Source of the DNA: Bog-473 sp049513455 | GTDB taxonomy: Bacteria; Actinomycetota; Acidimicrobiia; Acidimicrobiales; RAAP-2 | Length of the DNA stretch: 64,000 bases | Direction of reading: 5' to 3' | Assembly (NCBI GenBank): GCA_049513455.1 | Contig: JBEKWB010000036.1 | Coordinates: 1-64,000, forward strand | Shown here: positions 8,372 through 17,761 of the stretch, piece after piece | Layout of the letters: the number at the start of each line of letters is the position of its first letter | Numbering within the stretch: position 1 is the stretch's first letter | Translations under genes and position numbers: made by a program | Notes under the pieces: model-generated | What the model was told of the DNA's origin: nothing | Databases searched by the model: none | What the model saw: only the letters and a program-made list of their open reading frames with translations

Positions 8372-10440
8372 CCCGGTTGGGTGGACGCGACGTCCCCGAA
8401 GTAGGGGGCGTCGCCGAAGCTGAACGCCTGCCCCCCGCTGTCGACCACCACATACCCCAGACCGTCCCCCGAAGAGTCGATGGACGTCATGGGACTGTCG
8501 GCCGAGGAGATGAGCGGCGAACCGGCCGCCGGCGCAGCCGTGGGCGCGCCGCCGAAGGCCTCTACGGTGCCGTCCGCCTCCAGCATCCAGTAGCCGTCGC
8601 CCCCGGCCGACGGCGTCATGCCCACCACGGGTGACGCGGGCGGCGTCGCGCCAAGGGACCCGTAGAACGCCGCGTCGCCGAAGGTGAAGATGCCCCCGTC
8701 GGAGGCCACCAGCCAGTACCCGTGCCCGTCGTTGGTGGGCACCATGCCCACGATGGGTTTGTTGAGCACGAGGTTGCCCGTGCTGCCGTAGAAGCGGGCG
8801 TCGCCGAAGCTGAAGACGCCCCCGTCGGAGGCCACCAGCCAGTACCCGCCCCCGTCGGGGGTCGACGCCATGCCGACGATCGGTTTGTTGAGCACGAGGT
8901 TGCCCGTACTGCCGTAGAAGCGGGCGTCGCCGAAGCTGAAGACGCCCCCGTCGGAGGCCACCAGCCAGTACCCGCCCCCGTCGGGGGTCGACGCCATGCC
9001 GACGATCGGTTTGTTGAGCACGAGGTTGCCGGCGCTGCCCTCGAAGGTGGCACCGCCGAAACTGAAGGCCCCGCCGTTCGAGGCATCGAGCCAGTAACCC
9101 CCCGTGCCGCCACTGGGCTGGTCGGCCAGCGCGAACCAGTTCGACTTCAGGTTGAGCGCGGCCGCGAACGCCGACCCGGTGACCGTGATCGAGCCGGCCG
9201 TGCCGGTGAGGGCCAATTCGTCGACCCGTCCGCCCAGGTCGCCGTCGCCGTTGCGCGCCGTCACATCCAGCGAGGAGAAGGTGCCGATGACCGGATAGGC
9301 GGCCTCGATGGCCGAGTCGGGCAGCGTCACCGTCCAGTCGTGATTCGGGTTGCAGACCGACCCGCCGATGCAGATGGCGTCGCCGGCATCGACCACCGCG
9401 GGGAACTGAGCCCCGGACGAGTAACCACCCGAGGAGGCCGAGTACTCGGTGGTGGCCACCGTGGACGTGCCGTTGACGACCATGACCTGCCCCGCCGTGT
9501 CCTGCGCGGCCAGGATCGACAGCGCGGTCTCGTTCTGCATGCCCGGGTAGGACTGGCACGTCTGGTCACAGGTGTCGGCATAGCCGCCGTAGCCCAGCGG
9601 GTTGGCCTCGACATAGGACCGGGCGGCGACGGTCTGGGCCTCTGACTGCTGGAAGCCCCAGTTCTCTCCCTGGGGCCCGGCTGCGCCGAGGGTGCCCCAC
9701 GGCGAGGGCGACTCCGACGGTGCCACATCGGCCACGTACTGCTCGAGCGGGAGGGTGTTGACCGTCCGGGCCTGCCCCGCCGACGTCGCCACCGCACTCA
9801 GCGATCCGTGCATCTCGATGCTGGGCCCGGGCTGGCACAGGTCGACCGGACCCCCGTTCGTGGCCACCGCCGTCGGCTCGGTGATCGCGGTGCCGGTCAG
9901 TTGCCAGCCCCCTTCGCCGGCGCACCCCCCGCTCACGTACACGTCGTAGAGCGAGCCGGGACCGCTGAGATGGAAGAGGACCGCCGCGGCGCCCGGGGTC
10001 ACGCCGGCGACCGACACGGTGCCCGAGGCGGCGGTGGCGATCAGGTCGTCGCCGTTGTTCTGCGTCATCGCCACGATCACGTCACCGCCGTTGATCGACG
10101 GCGGAGCGGGTGCCGTGCCCAGGGTCTCGAGTGTCGTGCCTTCGTAGTAGTGGCTGAGGATCTCTCCGTAGGTGTAGTTCCCGGCGCCCGCGTCATCACC
10201 CAGCGCGTAGCCCAGCGATCCCCACTGCCCCATGCCGATGCCATGCCCGTACCCGTGGCCCACGAGCACCACGTTCGTGGTCGTCGCGGCGGCCGCCGCT
10301 ACTTCCGTGGCCATCAGGGTGAGTGGCGCGCCCACGACGAGCGTGGCGGACAGCACGGTCGCGCACGCACGCCAACCGCGGCGGCGGTCCGGCGCGGGAC
10401 GGCCGCGGGGCGAGCGCATGCCGGAGTGGACGGCCATCAC
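8329..10440 (-). CDS. secreted SpoIID/LytB-domain protein with six C-terminal GGYWLVASDGG-type repeats
   Basis: This 703-residue exported protein has an N-terminal signal peptide (an Arg-rich stretch, then a hydrophobic segment around residues 25-50). A SpoIID/LytB-like region follows, with GHGYGHGIGMGQWG near residue 62, LPLEQYVADVAPSE and AQTVAARSYVE. In Bacillus SpoIID the GHGVGMSQ-like motif is C-terminal. Here it precedes the LPLEQY block, an order found in many actinobacterial members. From about residue 445 there are six repeats of about 42 residues (GYW..ASDGGVFSFGDA), suggesting a six-bladed beta-propeller; the last two are diverged. SpoIID enzymes are lytic transglycosylases acting on denuded glycan strands, so a cell-envelope role is likely. 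It stands divergent to a glycosyltransferase gene at the edge of a surface-glycan locus. Confidence 0.88.
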   Translation of the reverse strand: MMAVHSGMRSPRGRPAPDRRRGWRACATVLSATLVVGAPLTLMATEVAAAAATTTNVVLVGHGYGHGIGMGQWGSLGYALGDDAGAGNYTYGEILSHYYEGTTLETLGTAPAPPSINGGDVIVAMTQNNGDDLIATAASGTVSVAGVTPGAAAVLFHLSGPGSLYDVYVSGGCAGEGGWQLTGTAITEPTAVATNGGPVDLCQPGPSIEMHGSLSAVATSAGQARTVNTLPLEQYVADVAPSESPSPWGTLGAAGPQGENWGFQQSEAQTVAARSYVEANPLGYGGYADTCDQTCQSYPGMQNETALSILAAQDTAGQVMVVNGTSTVATTEYSASSGGYSSGAQFPAVVDAGDAICIGGSVCNPNHDWTVTLPDSAIEAAYPVIGTFSSLDVTARNGDGDLGGRVDELALTGTAGSITVTGSAFAAALNLKSNWFALADQPSGGTGGYWLDASNGGAFSFGGATFEGSAGNLVLNKPIVGMASTPDGGGYWLVASDGGVFSFGDARFYGSTGNLVLNKPIVGMASTPDGGGYWLVASDGGVFSFGDARFYGSTGNLVLNKPIVGMVPTNDGHGYWLVASDGGIFTFGDAAFYGSLGATPPASPVVGMTPSAGGDGYWMLEADGTVEAFGGAPTAAPAAGSPLISSADSPMTSIDSSGDGLGYVVVDSGGQAFSFGDAPYFGDVASTQPGYSGRVVGIAVSPS
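8749..9126 (-). repeat. 126-bp coding tandem repeats in the SpoIID-like gene
   Basis: Three consecutive units of 126 bp (42 codons) start near 8749, 8875 and 9001. The middle two are nearly identical at DNA level, which marks recent duplication or gene conversion of propeller-like repeats within the coding sequence. Confidence 0.85.
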
Positions 10441-10505
10441 AATGGGGGAACCCTAGTCCCGCCCGACGAGACGGCAGGGAAACCCGGGTGACAACGGGGC
10501 ACCGG

Positions 10506-10511
10506 TACACT
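10506..10511 (+). promoter_or_regulatory. -10-like TACACT for a leaderless glycosyltransferase mRNA
   Basis: TACACT ends 8 nt before the GTG at 10520. This is the geometry of leaderless transcripts in actinobacteria. No convincing -35 box or Shine-Dalgarno sequence is visible. Confidence 0.4.
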
Positions 10512-10519
10512 GCACGCCC

Positions 10520-11614
10520 GTGCGCGTCGATCAGGTCATCCCCTCGCTGGCCAGCCGTGATGCCATCGGCGTCCACACCATGCATTTGCGCGACGGGCTG
10601 CGCCACGTCGGTATCGACTCGGACATCTTCTACGGCAGCGTCACGCCCGACGTGGCGCACGAAGGACGGTCGGTGACCGAGCTCGGGAGGTCGGGGCGCG
10701 ATCGGTGGTTGCTCTACCAGTCCTCCATCGGCAGCCCGGTCTACGACATCTTCGCGGCGCGCTCCGAGCCCAAGTTGGTGAACTACCACAACATCACGCC
10801 GGCGAACCTTTTGCGCGACTGGGAGCCCAACGTGGCCTACGAGGTCGCACTGGGCCGCACGCAGCTGGCGCGGCTGGGACCGCAGAGCCGTCTCGCCGTG
10901 GCCGACTCCGCCTTCAACGAGTCGGAGCTGCGCGCCTTGGGCTACCGGGACACGGCGGTGGTGCCCCTCCTGATCGACATGCAGCGCAAGAGCGAGGAGG
11001 CCGACCCCGCGGTCGCGGCAAGGCTGGCGCAACGCAAGGCGGCATCGGGCGGGGCCGACCTCATTTTCGTGGGCAAGCTGGCACCGCACAAGGCGCCGCA
11101 TGATCTGGTCAAGATGCTGGCCGTCGTGCGGCGTCTCTACGATCCGGCGGCGCGCCTGCACCTGGTCGGCTCCCCGCTCGGGGAGACCTACGAGCCGGCG
11201 TTGCGGGCCTTCGTCACCGATCTCGGCCTCGACGACGCGGTCAACTTCGCCGGGTCGGTGTCGGAGGCCGAGCTCGAGGCGTACCTGCAGGCGTCCGACG
11301 TGTTCGTGTGCGCCTCTGATCATGAAGGCTTCTGCGTGCCCCTGGCCGAGGCGATGGGGCACGGCATTCCGATCGTGGCCTACGGGGTCACGGCGGTGCC
11401 CGAGACCGTGGGGGACGCGGGGCTCCTGCTCTCGGACAAGTCGCCCCTCCGCTTCGCCGCGGCCGTCGGGCGGATCCTCAACGACGACACGCTGCGCCGG
11501 CATCTCGCGGCGGCCGGCCTCGCCCGCGCCGCCGCGTTCAACCTGCCCGATTCGCAACGACGATTCGTGTCGTTGGTCCAGCGCGCCATCGGCGCCCCTC
11601 CGGTTTCGTCCTAA
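10520..11614 (+). CDS. GT4-type glycosyltransferase
   Basis: This 364-residue GT-B fold glycosyltransferase has a Glycos_transf_1 C-terminal domain with FVGKLAPHKAPHDLVK, a family-specific GS-x-GETYEPAL segment, and the nucleotide-sugar E-x7-E element in EGFCVPLAEAMG. The N-terminus (VDQVIPSLASRDAIGVHTMHL) and the block VNYHNITP recur in the products at 11633-12703 and 16646-17761, so the three are paralogs of one locus-specific family. It probably adds a sugar to a cell-surface polysaccharide on the cytoplasmic face. GTG start; the convergent paralog begins 18 nt after its stop. Confidence 0.9.
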   Translation: MRVDQVIPSLASRDAIGVHTMHLRDGLRHVGIDSDIFYGSVTPDVAHEGRSVTELGRSGRDRWLLYQSSIGSPVYDIFAARSEPKLVNYHNITPANLLRDWEPNVAYEVALGRTQLARLGPQSRLAVADSAFNESELRALGYRDTAVVPLLIDMQRKSEEADPAVAARLAQRKAASGGADLIFVGKLAPHKAPHDLVKMLAVVRRLYDPAARLHLVGSPLGETYEPALRAFVTDLGLDDAVNFAGSVSEAELEAYLQASDVFVCASDHEGFCVPLAEAMGHGIPIVAYGVTAVPETVGDAGLLLSDKSPLRFAAAVGRILNDDTLRRHLAAAGLARAAAFNLPDSQRRFVSLVQRAIGAPPVSS

Positions 11615-11632
11615 TCGGATGCGCAGACCTCG

Positions 11633-12703
11633 TCAGCGCAACGCGCAGACCAGGTCGACGAACCGGTCGCCCGCACCCTCCAGGTCGAGCGCGGCGAGTT
11701 GCCGCCGACCCGCCTCCGCCAACTCCTCACAGCGGGCCTGGTCGGCCAGCAGCTCGGCGATGGTGGCGGCCAACCGGTACGGGTCCACGGAATCCACGAG
11801 GACCCCCGCCCCGCCCAGGACCTCGGGGATGGCACCCTGCGCGTACGCCACCACCGGGAGCCCGACGGCCATGGCCTCGGTGACGGGAACGCAGAATCCC
11901 TCGTGTGCCGAGGTCACCACCAACACGTCGGCCTGCGCGTACGCCGCCGCCACGGTGGCGTCGCTGGCATGGCCGGCGAAGGTCACCGCCTCCGCGAGGC
12001 CCATCTCCGCCACGTAGCGGTGGAGCGCGTCGTCATAGGACGCGATGGCGGGCTTGCCGACGATAGACAGGGTGGCGTCGGGATCCCAGTGGGCGCGGGT
12101 CACCGTGAGCGCGATCACGGTCTGGTCGACGGCCTTGTTCGGCGCCACCCGCCCGACGCTGAGCCAACGGGCGCCCCGTTCCTCCACCGCACGTGCGGGC
12201 GCACCCTGCCGGGCGGCGTGGAGCAGATCGCGGCCGAGTGCGGCCGACGGGGGCACGACTACGCTGTCGGCGAACCCTGCCGCCACCAGATCCTCCCGGT
12301 TGTACGCCGAGTCGGCCACGGCCAGCGAGGTGCGCGGCGCCAGGAGGCGCAGCTCGGCCTGGGCGCGCAGCTGGCCGCGGGCCAAGGGGTTGTTCCATGA
12401 GGCGACCAGTTCGGGCGGCGTGATGTTGTGATAGTTGACCACCAGCGTTTCCGATCGGGCGGCCAGCCACGGCGCCATGGACGACGCGGTGGCGAACTGG
12501 TAGACGGCGACGTCGCCTGGCTCCGCGTGGTCGGGGTACGCGGTGGCGAGTTCGGTTTCGGCCGCCGTCTCCGGATCGACCATCTCCACATAGATCCGCG
12601 AGACGATGCCGCGGGCCGCGAACAGGTCGCGCAACCGGCGGGTATGACGCCCGACCGCGTCACCGCGGTGCAGCATGGGCACGAACTGATGCACGCCGCT
12701 CAT
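11633..12703 (-). CDS. GT4-type glycosyltransferase (paralog)
   Basis: This 356-residue glycosyltransferase begins at the ATG giving MSGVHQFVPMLHRGDAVG. The reading frame is open for another 108 codons upstream, but those residues are arginine- and proline-rich without family similarity and overlap the divergent gene's leader. The acceptor-side block VNYHNITPPELVASW, the donor-domain SVGRVAPNKAVDQ and the E-x7-E segment EGFCVPVTEAMA match the paralogs at 10520-11614 and 16646-17761. It is convergent with the first of these and divergent from the FG-GAP repeat protein gene. Confidence 0.9.
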   Translation of the reverse strand: MSGVHQFVPMLHRGDAVGRHTRRLRDLFAARGIVSRIYVEMVDPETAAETELATAYPDHAEPGDVAVYQFATASSMAPWLAARSETLVVNYHNITPPELVASWNNPLARGQLRAQAELRLLAPRTSLAVADSAYNREDLVAAGFADSVVVPPSAALGRDLLHAARQGAPARAVEERGARWLSVGRVAPNKAVDQTVIALTVTRAHWDPDATLSIVGKPAIASYDDALHRYVAEMGLAEAVTFAGHASDATVAAAYAQADVLVVTSAHEGFCVPVTEAMAVGLPVVAYAQGAIPEVLGGAGVLVDSVDPYRLAATIAELLADQARCEELAEAGRRQLAALDLEGAGDRFVDLVCALR

Positions 12704-12956
12704 GGGCGCGTCGAGTGGGACGGCGGGGTTACAACGCCCGTTCCGGCACGGTTCGGCCCCGCAGTGCCGTCGTGGTAACAATTGTCCCGAGGGGGAAAGG
12801 GGCCGGACACGCCGCACGATGTTATCGGTCGTGCTGTCGTCTCCCCGGCTCTCCTCACAGACGGGCGGACACACGTCAGGGGCGACCTGGAGCCGGACGA
12901 GACGACGGGGAGTGGCGGCCATTGGGGCGATCGATGTACGCGCTTGTGAGGGCACG

Positions 12957-15353
12957 GTGAATCTCTCGACCACACGCCGGCGGATGTTCCGCCCGCTGCA
13001 CATGGTGGCCTGGACCGCTGCGGTCACGGCCGGCGCCGGGTTGATCGCGGTCGGGAGCGCCCCGTTCAGTCCACCGACCGCGTCGACATCGCCTCTGACC
13101 CTGACGCAGACGTGGATCCACGACCTGAACGACGCACCCTGCGGCGTGGCCGAGGCCTCGCCGGTCGAGGTCTCCCTGGATCAGTCGGGTCCCTCGGTGG
13201 AGGTGGGTGATCGAGCCGGTCAGCTGTACGCGTTCGGACTCTCGGACGGATCGGTGCCGGCAGGCTGGTCGACGTCGCCGCCGTCGGCCACCATCGGATC
13301 CGGCCAGGCGTGCGGCGTCACCGGGAACGACAGTGCCACCACATCGGCGGCGGTCGGGACGAACGGCATCAGTGTGCCGGGCAATCCGCCGATCGACTCC
13401 ACCGCATCGGTGGTGCCGACGTCCGCCGGCAGCGACGTGTACTTCGACGCCGGGAATGCCGCCGATCCCGCCGTGGGCGGCTACTACGCCTACGGGCCCG
13501 GCGGCACGCTGTTGTGGAACGCGGTCGCCACCGACCCTTCGACCGACGCCGTTCCCGATACCGGCGTGCAGGCCTCGCCTGCGGTGGGTTCCGCCGCCGG
13601 TGTCCCGTTCGTCGTCGCCGGATCGCTGGGGCAGCAGACCGACGCGTTGCGCACGGCGGATGGCACGCCTCTCAGTGGGTGGCCCTTCTTCTCGGCCGAC
13701 AGCGTGTTCTCCACGGCGGCCGTCGGCGATCTCTACGGCACCGGCCAGGACGAGGTGGTCGTCGGCGGTGCATCCACGGCCGGCGTCGCCTACGGCCGCC
13801 GGTACCAGAACGGCGGCCACCTGCGGATCCTCAACGACCATGGCGGCCTGATCTGCGCCGCCAACCCGAACGAAGAGGTCGATTCCTCCCCCGCGGTGGG
13901 CCCGATCCTTCCCGGTGGCGCACTCGGCATCGCCACCGGCACGGGAACCTTCTACTCGGGGAGCGACGAGGACACGGTCAAGGTGTTCGACACGCAGTGC
14001 AACGAGGTGTGGAGCGACACGCTCGACGGCGCCACCGGCGGGAGCCCCGCCCTGGCCGACGTGCAGGGGAACGGTCAGCTCGCCCTCGTCGAGGGCTCCG
14101 ACCGGGGCGACGGAACCGGATCGGTGTCGGCCCTCGACGCCGGCACCGGCGCCGTCATCTGGAAGGTGCCGGCGATCGGCGCGGTCATCGGCGCGGTGAC
14201 GACGGCCGATCTGAGTGGGGACGGCTACCAAGATGTGATCGTCGCCACCACCGCAGGGCTCGAGATCCTCGACGGGAAGACCGGGGCCGAACTGGTCGAT
14301 GTGGACGACGGGTCCGGCAAGGGCGGGGTGGCGGCCGGGCAGGTGTTCGGATTCCAGAACGCGCCCCTGGTCACCGATGACCCCGACGGCGCCATCGGCA
14401 TCACGGTGGCCGGGTACTTCGCCGTCCCCGACAGTCCCGACCACGACGTCCAGGGCATGGTCCAGCACCTCACCGTCGACGGCTCCAACGGTGCGCTGGT
14501 CGACGAGGCCGGGGGATGGCCGCAGTTCCATCACGATCCGCAGCTGAGCGGGTTCGCCGGGCCGGCCACTTCCCCCCTGGCGGGATGCCAGATACCACCG
14601 GCGGCGTCCAACGGCTATCTGACCGTGGCCTCCGACGGCGGGGTCTTCTCCTTCGGGGGCCAGCAGTTCTGCGGCAGCACCGGCGACATCGCCCTCAACA
14701 AGCCGGTCGTGGGCATGGCCATGGCGCCGGACAACGGGGGCTACTGGTTGGTGGCGGCCGACGGCGGGGTCTTCTGCTTCGGCGACGCGCAGTTCTACGG
14801 GTCCACCGGGGCTGTCCACCTGAACCAGCCCATCGTCGGCATGGCCGCCACGCCCGACGGTCGCGGGTATTGGCTCGTGGCGGCCGACGGCGGCGTGTTC
14901 AGCTTCGGCGATGCCCAGTTCTACGGCTCCGGCTCATCGGTGCCCAACGCGCACGTCGTCGGCATCGCGCCGACTCCCGACGGGGAGGGCTACTGGGAGG
15001 CCACCTCGAACGGGACCGTGCTGGCGTTCGGCGACGCCGGGTTCTTCGGCGATGCGCGCCGCCTCGCGTTGGCCGCGCCCATCGTGGGCATCGCACCCGA
15101 TCCGGTCACCGGGGGCTACTGGCTGGTCGGCGCGGACGGCGGCGTGTTCGCGTTCAACGCGCCGTTCTTGGGCTCCACGGGTGCACTACCCCTGCACGAG
15201 CCCGTGGTGGGCATGGAGGCCACCGATGACGGCGGCGGCTATTGGATCGTGGCCGCCGACGGCGGGGTCTTCACGTACGGCGACGCGCCCTTCAGCGGTT
15301 CGGAGGGCGGCACGCGGCTCAATGCACCGATGGTCGGCATCGCCGGTTTCTGA
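12957..15353 (+). CDS. secreted FG-GAP/VCBS-like protein with six C-terminal GGYWLVAADGG-type repeats
   Basis: I start this 798-residue protein at the GTG preceded by GAGGG; an ATG nine codons later is possible. A signal-anchor-like hydrophobic segment (MVAWTAAVTAGAGLIAVGSA) comes first. A beta-propeller region of FG-GAP/VCBS type follows, with aspartate-rich loops such as DLSGDGYQDVIVA and DVQGNGQLALVEG. From about residue 555 there are six repeats (GYWLVAADGGVFSFGDAQFYG type) of the same family as the C-terminus of the SpoIID-like protein at 8329-10440. The product is therefore extracellular or wall-associated and is likely to share a binding partner or anchoring role with that protein. No catalytic motif is seen. 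Confidence 0.82.
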   Translation: MNLSTTRRRMFRPLHMVAWTAAVTAGAGLIAVGSAPFSPPTASTSPLTLTQTWIHDLNDAPCGVAEASPVEVSLDQSGPSVEVGDRAGQLYAFGLSDGSVPAGWSTSPPSATIGSGQACGVTGNDSATTSAAVGTNGISVPGNPPIDSTASVVPTSAGSDVYFDAGNAADPAVGGYYAYGPGGTLLWNAVATDPSTDAVPDTGVQASPAVGSAAGVPFVVAGSLGQQTDALRTADGTPLSGWPFFSADSVFSTAAVGDLYGTGQDEVVVGGASTAGVAYGRRYQNGGHLRILNDHGGLICAANPNEEVDSSPAVGPILPGGALGIATGTGTFYSGSDEDTVKVFDTQCNEVWSDTLDGATGGSPALADVQGNGQLALVEGSDRGDGTGSVSALDAGTGAVIWKVPAIGAVIGAVTTADLSGDGYQDVIVATTAGLEILDGKTGAELVDVDDGSGKGGVAAGQVFGFQNAPLVTDDPDGAIGITVAGYFAVPDSPDHDVQGMVQHLTVDGSNGALVDEAGGWPQFHHDPQLSGFAGPATSPLAGCQIPPAASNGYLTVASDGGVFSFGGQQFCGSTGDIALNKPVVGMAMAPDNGGYWLVAADGGVFCFGDAQFYGSTGAVHLNQPIVGMAATPDGRGYWLVAADGGVFSFGDAQFYGSGSSVPNAHVVGIAPTPDGEGYWEATSNGTVLAFGDAGFFGDARRLALAAPIVGIAPDPVTGGYWLVGADGGVFAFNAPFLGSTGALPLHEPVVGMEATDDGGGYWIVAADGGVFTYGDAPFSGSEGGTRLNAPMVGIAGF

Positions 15354-15423
15354 TCCCGTCCGAGGGCTTCGGGTCTATGCCACTCTATAGCGCAGTACCT
15401 ATAGAAGGGTCACCCGGCCCTAC

Positions 15424-15441
15424 ACCCCTTCCAGCAGGGGT
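15424..15441. terminator. short hairpin between convergent genes
   Basis: ACCCCT and AGGGGT form a 6-bp stem around a six-base loop in the 96-nt gap between the FG-GAP gene and the convergent glycosyltransferase gene. It is weak but correctly placed for a bidirectional terminator. Confidence 0.35.
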
Positions 15442-15449
15442 CTGCCCCG

Positions 15450-16649
15450 TCAGAGCAGTCCCGGCGTGCCCCGGCCCCGCGCCACGACCTTCGTCAGGAA
15501 GTCGGCGTAGCGCTCTATCAGCACGGGCCAGCGGTAGAAGCGATCGACGTAGGCCCGACCGGCATCACCCAGCACGGTCCGGAGTGCGGGATCGCCGACG
15601 AGGCGGTCGAGCGCGGCCTCGAACTCCCGGTACGAGGTGAACCACAGGCCGCCCCCCGAACGCTCGCAGTGCTCGCGCGTCGGGCCGCAGGTCCCATTGA
15701 CCACGACCGGCACCCGGTCCACCCACGCCTCGAGCACGACCAGGGAGAACGACTCGAGCGCCGATGGCGACACCGCCACCTGCGCGTCGCGGACGATGTC
15801 CCACTTGTCGGCCTCGTCGACCACGCCGGTGATCACGATGTCGGGGTGGGGGTCGAGCTCGACCGAGATCGGTCCCACCAGCGCCAGGGCCAGCGGTCCG
15901 GGGTGCCGCTCCTTGTAGGTGGCGAAGTACGAGGCCAGCATTTTGGACCCCTTGTGCTCGTCCACCCGGCCCACGCTCACGATGTACGGACGGTCGCCGA
16001 GGCCGAGGACGTCGCCCCCGGGCCGCCCGGCGCCGGCGGACTCCCCGACCCCGAGGCCGAGAACGATCTGCGGCTTCTCGGCTACGGGATACGTGCGCTC
16101 CACCAACAGCCGTTCGGCCGCCGTGTGGAAACAGAAGGCGTCGGCGTCACCGAAGGTCCCCCGGAACACCGGCAGGTACAGACACGGTTCATCGTGGGCA
16201 GCCGGGTGCAGCACGGCGGGCACGCGGACCTTCCCGATGGCCGCCACCGTCGGGTGGTAGAGGTACGGGTAGAAGGCGATGACATCGGCGTCCGCCGTGC
16301 TCACCGCCTCGATGAGATCGGGCGAGACGGGACCGTTGTAGTCGACCCAACGCCGACCCTCGTCCCGGGTGGCCCGCTGGGGGGCCAGGCGGAGACGCCC
16401 ATCGAGACCGTAGAAGTCGGCGAGCCGTCCGTGGGCCGACGCGAAGCGGTGTACCGGCACCCCGTTGATCTGCGACGTCCCGGGCTCGAGCTCGTCGGCC
16501 CAGGTGTGCGGGTCGAGCGCACAGGTCGAGTAGGCCTCGGCCTCCCAGCCCGTCTCCACGATCAGATGCTCGGCCAGCTGCCGGGCCGCCGTCTCGGCCC
16601 CGCCCATGACCTGAGGGCCGTAGCGCGGCGTCACGAACGCGACCTTCAT
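15450..16649 (-). CDS. GT4-type glycosyltransferase
   Basis: This 399-residue glycosyltransferase has the start MKVAFVTPRYGPQVMGGAET, a classic GT-B N-terminal loop. The open frame extends far upstream, but only as an out-of-frame copy of the next gene, so the ATG overlapping that gene's stop (ATGA) is the real start. The donor domain has SVGRVDEHKGSKM and the family-diagnostic SALESFSLVVLEAW. A conserved block HPAAHDEPCLYLP also appears in the paralog at 35206-36387 (HPAAHEEPALHLP). It is last in a minus-strand run clpP, permease, ATPase, methyltransferase-like, GT, GT. Confidence 0.9.
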   Translation of the reverse strand: MKVAFVTPRYGPQVMGGAETAARQLAEHLIVETGWEAEAYSTCALDPHTWADELEPGTSQINGVPVHRFASAHGRLADFYGLDGRLRLAPQRATRDEGRRWVDYNGPVSPDLIEAVSTADADVIAFYPYLYHPTVAAIGKVRVPAVLHPAAHDEPCLYLPVFRGTFGDADAFCFHTAAERLLVERTYPVAEKPQIVLGLGVGESAGAGRPGGDVLGLGDRPYIVSVGRVDEHKGSKMLASYFATYKERHPGPLALALVGPISVELDPHPDIVITGVVDEADKWDIVRDAQVAVSPSALESFSLVVLEAWVDRVPVVVNGTCGPTREHCERSGGGLWFTSYREFEAALDRLVGDPALRTVLGDAGRAYVDRFYRWPVLIERYADFLTKVVARGRGTPGLL

Positions 16650-17761
16650 CGCGGCGCACCGGCCACCGAGGCGACCGCCGCCACCAGCTGCGGGGCCACG
16701 GCGTCGAGCCCGAAGGCCGGCAGGCGGCGCCGCCCGGCCTCGACCAGCAGCTGGCGCAGCGTGGCATCGGAGCAGACGCGGTGCAGCGCCGCCGCCACGT
16801 AGGACGGGTCGGTGCCGGCCAACAGGAGTGCGGCATCGCCGACCGTCTCGGCCACCGCACCGACGCGGCGGGCCACGATCGGGACACCCGCCGCCATCGC
16901 CTCGACCAGCGGGACGCCGAACCCCTCGTGGGCCGAGAGCGACAGGTAGGCGTCGGCGGCGGCGAAGTACGCGGCCAGCGCAGCGTCGGAGACGTCCCCC
17001 GTGATCCGCACGGCGTCGGCCAGTCCCAACTCGGCGATGAAGCCCCGGAGGGCCTTGAGGTAGGCGAAGCTCGAGGACCCCCCCACCAGGTGGAGGCGCG
17101 CCGCGGGGTCGTACAACCGGCGGTACGCCCACAGGGCCTTGACCAGCTCGTGCTGGCCCTTGGAGGGGACGATCCGCCCGACGAAGAGGAGATCGGCCCC
17201 ACCCCGTTCCTTGGCGGCGGCGAGTTCCGCCGCCACCCGGCGATCGGCTGGGGCGCCCACCCGCCGGTAGTCCACCAGGACCGGGATCACCGTGGTCCGG
17301 CGGTAACCGGCCCGCCGGAGGTCCCGCTCGTTGAAGCGGCTGTCGGCCAGTCCCAACTCCGCCCGGTGCGCCAGCAGGGCGAGGTCGTCGTGGGCCCGGG
17401 CCGCGCGCTCCTCGCTGTGCGGCTCCCAGCCGCGGAAATGCTCTGGCGCCGTGAAATTGTGGAAGTCGACGATGAGAGGTTCCGACCGGTCCGCCAGGAA
17501 GCTCGCCACCACCGACGAGGTCGAGAACTGGTAGATGGCGACGTCCCCTGCCGCGGCGTGATCGGGGTACGTCCAGTGCTTGTACGCCTCGCTGGCCAGG
17601 TCGTCGTGGATCGCCTCGGCGAAGATCTCCGACCGCCACCCGGCCGCGCGCAGGATGTCACGCAGCAACAGGGTGTGCGACCCCGTGGCATCGCGCGGAT
17701 TGAGCGTCGGGATGAACTGGTGGACGGCCACCGGCGGGCGCGACGGCCCGGCGGCACTCAC
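16646..17761 (-). CDS. GT4-type glycosyltransferase (paralog)
   Basis: This 371-residue protein is the third member of the local paralog family. Its N-terminus VHQFIPTLNPRDATGSHT and the block VDFHNFTAPEHFRGWEP parallel the products at 10520-11614 and 11633-12703. The donor domain shows FVGRIVPSKGQHELVKAL and EGFGVPLVEAMA. Start and stop overlap its neighbours by four bases on each side, so it is translated as part of the glycan-export operon. Confidence 0.9.
   Translation of the reverse strand: MSAAGPSRPPVAVHQFIPTLNPRDATGSHTLLLRDILRAAGWRSEIFAEAIHDDLASEAYKHWTYPDHAAAGDVAIYQFSTSSVVASFLADRSEPLIVDFHNFTAPEHFRGWEPHSEERAARAHDDLALLAHRAELGLADSRFNERDLRRAGYRRTTVIPVLVDYRRVGAPADRRVAAELAAAKERGGADLLFVGRIVPSKGQHELVKALWAYRRLYDPAARLHLVGGSSSFAYLKALRGFIAELGLADAVRITGDVSDAALAAYFAAADAYLSLSAHEGFGVPLVEAMAAGVPIVARRVGAVAETVGDAALLLAGTDPSYVAAALHRVCSDATLRQLLVEAGRRRLPAFGLDAVAPQLVAAVASVAGAPR

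Noticed and set aside
8749..9126. Possible CRISPR-like direct repeats
   Set aside because: Units are 126 bp, contiguous and in frame, encoding propeller-type protein repeats; no spacers.
12876..14819. 647-residue minus-strand frame opposite the FG-GAP gene
   Set aside because: Antisense shadow: Arg/Gly/His-rich, no domain, while the plus strand encodes recognisable FG-GAP loops and repeats.
15450..17639. 729-residue open frame spanning two glycosyltransferase genes
   Set aside because: Its first half is a GC-rich out-of-frame reading of the gene at 16646-17761; only the part from MKVAFVTPRYG is real.
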